A stretch of DNA of 64,000 nt from Hydractinia symbiolongicarpus (lineage: Eukaryota; Cnidaria; Hydrozoa; Anthoathecata; Hydractiniidae): the NCBI RefSeq assembly GCF_029227915.1, contig NC_079876.1, positions 23,498,001-23,562,000 of the forward strand. The letters run 5' to 3'. Made by a program: the position numbers and the translations under genes. Shown in pieces: positions 56,310-64,000 of the stretch. A model generated the notes under the pieces. The model searched no databases and was not told the origin of the DNA. It saw nothing but the letters and a program-made list of their open reading frames with translations. The first letter of the stretch is position 1; every line of letters begins with the position of its first letter.

Positions 56310-56520
56310 TAGGGTATATCAATTTGAAGTTCTAATGGTAATCATAACAAAAGTTATTAAACTTTTTCCGATTATATGGATTTCATAGAAATTTAACGGT
56401 TAGTTTCGTGTAATGGACAATAAGATTCTAAGAGGTATGGGACTTAAAAATTGGCATGCATAAATACATGAAACACTTCAGTAAGTATCATAGCCATACA
56501 GCATAGTAAAAAGGAGTTAT
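56310..56520 (+). repeat. Dispersed repeat copy
   Basis: Same ordered landmarks as 25,190-25,450, including 'aaagttattaaactttttcc', 'taagaggtatgggac' and 'agtaagtatcatagcc'. Confidence 0.5.
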
Positions 56521-57289
56521 TAAGGAGAAATCTGCTTCTCAAACTAAATAGGGTGCAAAAAAGGATTCGGGCACAATTAGTTTATAAATTCGCCAATCAT
56601 TAACATGGGTTTGTTCTTATTTTTTTTGGTGTAACAATTGTGATCACAAACTTGTCAAAGACATTACTGGAATAGCGGTTTACTTTTAAAAATTGTACCA
56701 ACAAGCAACTATTTACGCCCTTCCTGTATTAGACACACGCACTTGGTTAGCTCCCAAACCTTAAAAGGTACTAATTTTTGCTGATATTAATATGGCCACT
56801 TTTAGTGTAGACGTCGTAAAAAACTCTTCACCCCGCCTAAACAGCCAAAGCTCTGGCAATGCAATATATTCTATAATTTTATGTCAAATATGAGATTTGT
56901 CTTACAAGTTTTGTCTGGGATTCTAGGTGTTAGTGGCTAACATAATAATGATTGATGGTTTATTCGCACCGAGGCTCACTTGTTTTTTTTCCGCAGGATG
57001 TGAGCTTTAGTAAATTTGGCTTTCCACAAACTTAGTTGAGAATTGGTAGCTCAGTTGGTAGTGCACTAAATACTTAGCACATAAGACTGTTGTCTGTGCT
57101 GTTGTTTTGGCAGACTTTTTAGAGATTTCTGTAGCACAAATGGGATCCCAGAAAAATTTTTGTGCCTCCTGAAACCAATTGTCAGGGTGGCTATATCCTC
57201 TGAAATTCGAGGTTAACCATCTAACCACAAAAACATAATTTGCTAAAGGGTACAAATTGTTTGCAGATTAAATTTAAGCGGGATTTTTT
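56521..57289. other. No recognised gene
   Basis: AT-rich. A tRNA A-box-like tagctcagttgg at 57,047 lacks a matching B box. An 82-codon open frame at 57,007-57,255 (-) has no recognised domain. Confidence 0.3.
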
Positions 57290-58444
57290 TAAACTATTTT
57301 TTATAATATTGCAAGGAACTATTAAAAAAATAAGTCACTATTCTATTAGAAAATAAAAGTGTCATCCTTAATTTCCTGGTAATTTATCATGTAATTGTCC
57401 AACACACGAGAATACAATTTTACTGCATATTCAAACTGCTAAGAATTATCGATTGATTGCCAGTTTGTTTACATCACCTTGGGAGACAAATGACAACGGA
57501 AGCAAATATGAAAATAGAAGCATCGTTGATCGGGATATTTTTTCTTTTTACAGACATTTAAATCGGCAACACATAATTATTAAAAATACATTTTAAACGT
57601 TTTTTGAAATTATTTATTAACTAAAATATTTACATGATAATCGAGAATAATTAACATAAAAGTGCCGACATAGCTAATTTGAAGGCGTCTTGTAACTAAA
57701 TTGTCAGAACAGAAATGTGTAGTTTCGTAAAGTCTACTTAGATCATTTTACACGATAAAAGCAATTTTACAGTTTAACAAGACAAAAAAAGAAAGCTCAT
57801 TTGTCCCTAGCTTCGTTTTGTTATCAAACGCATATGTGCAAATTGAAAAAGAAGTGAAAAATAAGTCCATTTTCACATTCAGCATAAAGCATTCCCGTCC
57901 AATCTATTCAATAAACGTCCATTCTTATCTACCACCATTGAGTTTTTGGATAAGATGTTGATTGATCTGATACAACAAAGTGTCTACGTTTTCTTTCATC
58001 CCGCCAAAATTGCTTTCTGCCGATTTTTGTGCAATATCTAAAATGGCCGAATTAATTAAGGAAAAGCTGGGGGAAAATTAGCGCAAAAAAAAAACATCGC
58101 TCAGCTGATATATATATATATTTATATATATTTTTTTCCTAAATTGCTGTGCTATTTACCGAGCGAGCAACGGATTTGCAGAATATATTTTTTTTAAGTT
58201 TGGTACCTCCACATACGCCTGCAACGCTACACAAACAATAGTCCAATTAACTAGAACAATAAATCAATCAATCTGAACAACAGATATATGTTATAACATG
58301 CTGTGCTTTCGTATTGGATTTACATGTTAAAAATGCGAATTCTCATCAAGAAGAAAGGGTAAATAACAATGATGTGAAATCATTTAGATGATATCAAAAA
58401 CAAACATTCAGAGTTTCTTGCAAAAGCATCTCTGCCGTATTTTG

Positions 58445-58726
58445 TCTGTGTGTTATGTCAATGAAAGCCGCGTCCCGTAACGAAAACACGAAATTTTTAA
58501 AATGTGCACCAATACCAGATGCGATATATTTTTGTCCACTTTGTTGCGACGGGTAAATTTCAAAGGACGGGCGACCCCGTGGATTTTTTGATTAACGACT
58601 AGTCTATATTATAATACCCGTATACGTCTGTCTGTCTGTCTGTCACGCAAAATGGTAACAGCAGTAGCAAGACACGGTAAATAAACAACGGCGAACCCGT
58701 GGATGTATCCACGGGCTACCGACTAT
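58445..58726 (+). mobile_element. Two short Helitron-type units, head to tail
   Basis: The first ends ccccgtggattttttg...taacgactag at 58,602. The second starts TCTATATTATAATACCCG at 58,603 and ends near 58,725 after cccgtggatgtatccacggg, a 9-bp hairpin. The second unit is only about 120 bases. Related to 15,953-16,146 and 19,343-19,560. Confidence 0.6.
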
Positions 58727-59724
58727 TATTATAAAATTCCAACTAAATTTACCCACCAAGTTGATAAATTCTCGAAAATTTATTCACATTATCGAAAATA
58801 AATCTTTTAGAGACTGCAAGGGGTGACTTAGTCGCTAAAATCAAACTTCGATTTTTTTTTGAAAGGAAAATAATTTTTTTTCTCTTGTTTTTCTCGATGA
58901 TTTTTCTTTTTTGTAGATGACAATGATCAGTCTCAGTGATTAGAATTGAAGGCTACCTTATCTTAATCAACAGGTCTGGCAAATTAAAATTGCAAAGAAG
59001 TACTAAAAATTAGCAAAAATAATTTTTCGCAAAAAACATTAACATAGTTTATTCGCAAAAAAAAAATCTAAATCCTCGCGAAATACATTTTTAAAACCTT
59101 GCGAAAGACTTCGCTAAAATTAATCAACTTAAGTTACTATGATAAATCTACTAAGGTTGTGCTTCTTCCACACATGACTAGCGACTGTTTTCAAAATGTC
59201 CAACAAAAATTATTATTAATAAAAGAGGGCGCTACATCGCATACTTGTTGTTTTGTATAAGCAAGTGAAAATTCAAAGTTAGGTTGGCATATGCTTATAT
59301 GAAAATCAGGCCTAAAGTATGCTTGAAGAATTAAAAACACGTTGCCTGAGCTATATGGATAGGGTGAAAAGGTCCTGTTCTTATCTTTAAAGAAACAACC
59401 AGTAATTCAAAATAACACAGGCTGGCCAATATGCTAAGCACATGCTTAAAAAATTTCAAAAAAAAAGGAAACCCAAAGAAAGAATATTTGAGTTTTAGGA
59501 CAAGTTGCTCACAAATATTAGTTTTATTTTTAACAATGACTTAAACAATGTTAACGTTCCACCAGAATTTTCTGTTTTCATAAATATGGTTTATTTCTAA
59601 ATTTCCTAGTAAATACCGGATCTAACTACCCGATGATTTGCCTAAATTTTTAATTAAAATTTTTAGATAAAATATCCCGTTTCCTATTTCTCCACCCACT
59701 GCAACCAAGAAGATGAAAAGATAC

Positions 59725-62700
59725 AATCTTTTATTGCAAAGTTATTTTGCTCCAAGTGTTGCCATTTTCGTTCCAAGTTACCAAGCTGAAAGAAAAAACA
59801 GGTTTTACCAAAAAAAAATAATAAAGAAACATGCTGCAGATGATCTGAAAGTTGGTTAACATAACGCAATAAAAAAGTAAATCAGAACGATGTAACAAAA
59901 CAAAAAATATATTTAAAGGAAACAAAATGAATTGCACTGCGGACATTATACATTCGCTAAGTTCTATGTGTCGTACATAGTTAAATTAAACAAAAAAAAA
60001 GATGCGATATATTGAGATACGAACATCGGGTTTGTTGTTTTGTGCGTCTGACACGCGAAGTGGATATAGTTCATGTTCCCTTGAAGTAATCAAAAAATGT
60101 CTTCTTGTTAACTTTTTTTGACGTTAGGCACAACGCCAATGCGTAAATAAGATTAGTGAAGCCATTGCAATAATAACTTTGAGACTAAATAACTTGGAGA
60201 CAGGCAATGGGTTACAAAAATATTTTTAAAAAAATTTTGTACATTAGCGGATCTTTGATGACGTCAACAAATTTTCAAACTGCAACTCAACTTATAAAAC
60301 AAATGCTAGCCTTGTATGTATGTAATTAGTTCTGCAGAGGTACAGTTTTGTTACCAGTTTTCCCTGAGATCTGACAAAGCGAACCTGGATATATTAAAAC
60401 TTCCATTAAAGGTCATTATTACTCAGTAAGTTCTATTCGATTTCGCGGAAAGACGTCCAAGGAAAGCCACGCAACTTGAAATAAAACGCTCCAAAAATTG
60501 CTTTATATTAATTTTTGCAGTTTTAGTTAAAGTAATGTAAAATTAAAAGTTTTGTTTTATAGCGCCACAAACAGAAAGATAGATTTTATTTTTTACAGAA
60601 AAGTTTCATGGTTATTATGGCGTTTTTAATTACTATGTAAGTTAGTAACGAAATGTTTAACGTCCTTTTTATCACTCTCTCTGTTTCTCTTCTCTGACGA
60701 TTAAATTTCTACCCCTAAACTAAAGGCCAAAAATTATATCCATAGAAACCATGCACCCTAAACTTGTGTTTAAACAGACAGGTAACAACAACCTGTACAT
60801 AAGGAGTACATATCACACTTACCTGTACATAGGTTTCATTTTGTTCAAGTTTCGATTTCTTTTCCTCATAATCAGTGGATAGCTGTTGAACGTCTACGAA
60901 AACAACACAGGACTTAGACACTTCTACCTCTTTCTAAACGCACGTGTTTCGCTGCTACACTATTCTATTAGAACAACAACCACCAGGTTAATATGCAACG
61001 TTGTGATGAGTAAAGTTGATAGTGTATAACTTTGGTTGATAAAAAGCTGGTTGTATTTCTTCATCTGATTTGTTTTTATCAGACACTTTGTATGTGAAAA
61101 TCTTGTTATAAGCAAATGAAAATTTGGACACAGGCTGGGCATGCTTCACAACCTTTTATTTTCAGGTTAAAATTATTCTTATTCCGGAAAATATTCTTTT
61201 ACAACTTTAATAAATACCCGATTTAGCCTTGTCACCCCTAATACGTCCTATTTTAACTGATTCTAGATAATAAATGAAAACTCAAACAAAAGCAAAAAAA
61301 AATAGGGGTGATAAAGATAATTTTTGTACCTCCTTTCATGCTGCTCCTCGTTTCTTGCAGTTCATTTTTTTCTTGAGTTAGAAGCTAAAAAAAGATTCTA
61401 TTTGATTATACCCTCTTTTTATAAAGAATACACTTTTTTACTCTTTCTTAAAATCTTAACCATTAACCATAAATTTATAAGCATAAACAATAAACACTTT
61501 TAATATCATTGAATTGTTTTTAAACTCTCTCAATTTTATGCATTAGACAATCAAAATCTGATTCGGGCATAATCTGACAACAAATTAAAATGCACAAATA
61601 ACGAAATAGTGTTTTAATAGTCTCTTAACTTTTATAAGCAGAACTGGTCTAAGAGTTGGAAAAATATGGAATAGTATAGCTGAGAGTGATTTCAGATTTA
61701 CAAATTATGTTTTCACAACGCATATCATTTTCAAAAATTATACTACCCCTTTTTTAAGCATACCTAAGCTAAAGAATCATAAAAATTAACCATAATTTTA
61801 GGTTGGAAACAATTCCTTCTAGCATATGCCGAGCCAAAAATACTCAATGTTTATAAAAAAAGTGTACCCTTTTCCTAGCGCAAGTTAATGTTTAATCTGG
61901 TCTGCCATCATGAAAATGCTTAAGTACTGTTTTAGGTCTTTATCTTAAGAACTCCCAGGAGGAGGGTACAGTTTCTGCAAAATATCAAAAGATTTGCTTA
62001 AATAACCAATCAGATTATTATTAAATCTATCAAAGAAGTAGAAAAAAGTTTCTCCAGAATAATCATTTAAGGTGAATACTAACCGGACACAAGCGTTCGC
62101 CATGTCAAATGAATTTAGTTTGCATTTGTTTGCAAAATTTGCGAGCAATATTTTAGAAGCAAAAAGCGCGGGGGGATAAAAAAAAATGTTGAGACTATTT
62201 AGTCTACCACTCTACAAATTGAGACTGGGTGATATGTAAAATTATTGCAAGCCATTTTGATAACCAAAACCCATAAACAATTTCGTCATTTTTTGAAGGT
62301 TTAAACATTCGAAACAAATACAAATTTTTGATAAATGCTTTGGAAATGGATTATTGGCAATTTGTTTTACGGTTCACACCAAAGGGAACAATGTTATTGT
62401 GTGAGAATCGCAAAGTGAATAAAAAAATTGCATATAACCTGTTTACGATTAATATTCGCATATGTGTGAACTAAACTGTAAGAAAGCTTTTCAACATCCG
62501 ATAAAATTCTAATAAATTTTTAACTAAGGAGTTTTTTTAAAAATGACGACCAATATAATCTTGTTTTTTGATGGTAGAAAGTATATGTAGTATATGTGTT
62601 TTACTTTGCCTCCCAAACTGTATTGTATGAACTCGTCAGGTTTGGCACTTATTTGACTAATATGTTTTGTTAACAAAACATAATGGCACTAATTGACAAT

Positions 62701-62981
62701 TTTACACTGAAGAAGTTGAAAGTAAATTCCATGTGTGAGTGAGTGAGAACTCACTCACACATGGAATTTACTTTTATCTCAGCAGTGTAACTGACTTAAA
62801 TATCTTCCAGACGGCGACAGAAAGTGCCGTACTCAGGAATAATAATTAATTATAATTAATAATAATTAAAGATTCACCATTAGATGCTAAATTTTGTACA
62901 CAAGCAAGAAACAAAACTTACAGATCTTTTTTCTTCAGCACCTCTCTTCAGGGAGTTCAAATCATTGTATGTGGTCAACTC
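59725..62981 (-). CDS. IFT74: IFT74, four 3'-proximal exons (partial gene)
   Basis: Exons 62,981-62,922 ([19 protein letters not shown]), 61,384-61,330 ([18 protein letters not shown]), 60,893-60,823 ([20 protein letters not shown], then TYVQ) and 59,785-59,725 ([20 protein letters not shown]) join in phases 0, 1, 0 and leave in phase 1. All have GT-AG borders. The last peptide is the conserved LERKWQH.EQNNF signature near the C-terminus of IFT74, a coiled-coil subunit of the intraflagellar transport B complex that binds tubulin cargo with IFT81 in cilia. The final exon, about 40 residues, was not found downstream. Upstream exons, about 500 residues in the family, lie right of the window or were missed. 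Identity is from the C-terminal motif. Confidence 0.7.
60010..60270 (+). mobile_element. Decayed Helitron copy
   Basis: Landmarks 'gcgtctgacacgcgaagtggat', 'gattagtgaagccattgcaa', 'aaataacttggagac' and 'ttgatgacgtca' follow the array order. It lies in an IFT74 intron. Confidence 0.5.
62719..62774. repeat. Near-perfect 26-bp-arm palindrome
   Basis: aaagtaaattccatgtgtga, then gtgagt, is followed by gaga and the exact inverse. It is one long hairpin in an IFT74 intron. Outer bases (cactg / cagtg) extend the pairing with gaps. Confidence 0.7.
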
Positions 62982-63029
62982 CTGCAAATAAACATTAAAT
63001 TTATAAACTCATAAAAAACATTATCATGC

Positions 63030-63620
63030 ACCTCAGGTGGGAGCGGCTGACAGAATATTTTTGGATATTCGTGCAGTCGTTAGCCGAGAGTCGAATATCT
63101 CAGCAGATATCCGACATCGAATATCTGCTCGAGATATTCGATAGTCTCTCCGGCACTTTTATTTCTTCTATATATATAGTTCCTTTAAAAAATTACATCC
63201 AAGTCAATCAGATGGAGAGTTAAAACTAATTAAATATAAAAAAGTTATCAAACAAAGGATGTATTATATCGCACTCCATCTTGTATTGTTCTCGATAGTA
63301 GTACACAGAGGATAAGCAATCAGATGGAGAGCTGAAAATAACTAAACCCCAACTTTTTAAAACAACGAGAAACAAGAACAACGAAAAAGACAAAAACAAA
63401 ACAAAATAAAATATGGAGAGGTTCGCCACTTTAGATAATGATTTCTTTCCAATGGTGCATAATAAAACAAATATTCAGCGCGGTGAAATCGGATATCGTA
63501 ATTATTAAGTCTCGGTTTGTTTATATTCGACTCCGCTGCGCGTCGTCGAATATCACAAGCTCGACGGAATAATTACGGATATCCGATTTTACCTTGCTGA
63601 ATATCTGTTTATTATCCATT
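63030..63620. repeat. Palindrome-rich stretch (foldback-like)
   Basis: At 63,470-63,610 the arms 'attcagcgcggtgaaatcgg', then 'atatcgtaattatt', recur inverted with minor changes (aataattacggatatccgat, ttaccttgctgaat). At 63,060-63,160 there are 'gaatatctcagcagatatcc' and 'atctgctcgagatattcgat'. The two parts may be ends of one foldback element, or separate. Confidence 0.5.
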
Positions 63621-64000
63621 TACAGATATTTCAACGTTGACATATTAAGGTATACATTACTGTTGTATTACTTTATCTAAAATTTTATGTTTTTTTAAAA
63701 TAACAAGAAACACCTGTCTGTCTGACACTCACATCATTCATTTTTTTAACAAGGTTTTAATAAGATTGTTTAACTCGAACTTTTAGTAACTTAAACTTTT
63801 TTAAATGCCCCTAGGGGCTCCAGTTAAGCTGCGGATATTGTATTAATAAATGCTGTTCTCAAATAAATAAATTTGACGTGAAAAATCAAAGTAAAAAAGC
63901 TGCGAAAAATATTTTGAAATATGAAATATGATTATTATTGTAGAGAAAACTTTCCTTATATCTTTATTTTAATCTTTCTTTTTTTTCCGCACTATGTTTT

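Larger units (their letters stand above)
57290..60760. repeat. Old duplication, copy 2
   Basis: Collinear with 50,440-53,470. It contains later additions absent from copy 1: Helitron-type units at 58,445-58,726 and about 60,010-60,270. It also overlaps the 3' part of the IFT74 gene, including exon 59,785-59,725, which has no counterpart in copy 1. Confidence 0.65.

Noticed and set aside
57047-57110. tRNA-like A box tagctcagttgg
   Set aside because: No B box or cloverleaf follows at the right distance.
63725-63760. Possible additional upstream IFT74 exon ending 'LVKKMND' before gtgagt (minus strand)
   Set aside because: The peptide would fit IFT74, but a TAA sits just upstream and there is no acceptor AG between it and the coding bases.

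Overview
The window is eukaryotic and very probably metazoan: AT-rich DNA, genes split by GT-AG introns, many inverted-repeat DNA transposons, Helitrons and a Penelope-like retroelement. The mix of animal genes (MS4A-like, Ig superfamily, IFT74) with a Polinton/adintovirus-like element resembling those I know from Hydra-type genomes suggests a cnidarian, probably a hydrozoan. That placement is inference; no taxonomic marker gene is present.

Bases 1 to about 9,950 are one side of a GC-richer, virus-like Polinton/adintovirus-type element, cut by the left window edge. It has at least ten genes in tight divergent and convergent clusters: a KilA-N/MSV199-type C-terminal domain, a DD35E integrase, a double jelly-roll major capsid protein, a minor capsid (penton) protein, several conserved structural or membrane proteins without a known function, a VLTF3-like factor, a small Cys-rich protein and a SAP-plus-repeat protein. 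Most are broken by frameshifts or stops, so this is a decaying integrated copy. All three convergent gene junctions carry a short perfect hairpin. Polymerase B, packaging ATPase and protease are not in the window and may lie to the left.

Bases 10,000 to 22,900 are gene-poor. They hold a head-to-tail Helitron array (15.9-19.6 kb) with a foldback element inside one unit, several inverted-repeat elements, and a cluster of a repeated 13-bp palindrome.

Bases 22,919-28,599 (+) carry a complete three-exon gene for a 270-residue four-transmembrane MS4A/CD20-like protein; intron 1 contains a TTAA-flanked MITE. Bases 28,800-44,500 are transposon-rich. The highlight is an apparently intact PIF/Harbinger element (34,639-37,809, both ORFs open, TTA target duplication) inserted in the GIY-YIG region of a degraded Penelope-like element that also carries a hammerhead-like motif.

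Bases 44,607-50,373 (-) carry a five-exon gene whose exon phases all match. It encodes a 354-residue secreted protein with three Ig-like domains and a predicted GPI signal; its last intron is almost filled by a 30-bp minisatellite. Bases 50.4-53.5 kb and 57.3-60.8 kb are an old duplication. The right end carries four exons (-) of IFT74, a subunit of the intraflagellar transport B complex. The host genes have no evident functional link to each other.
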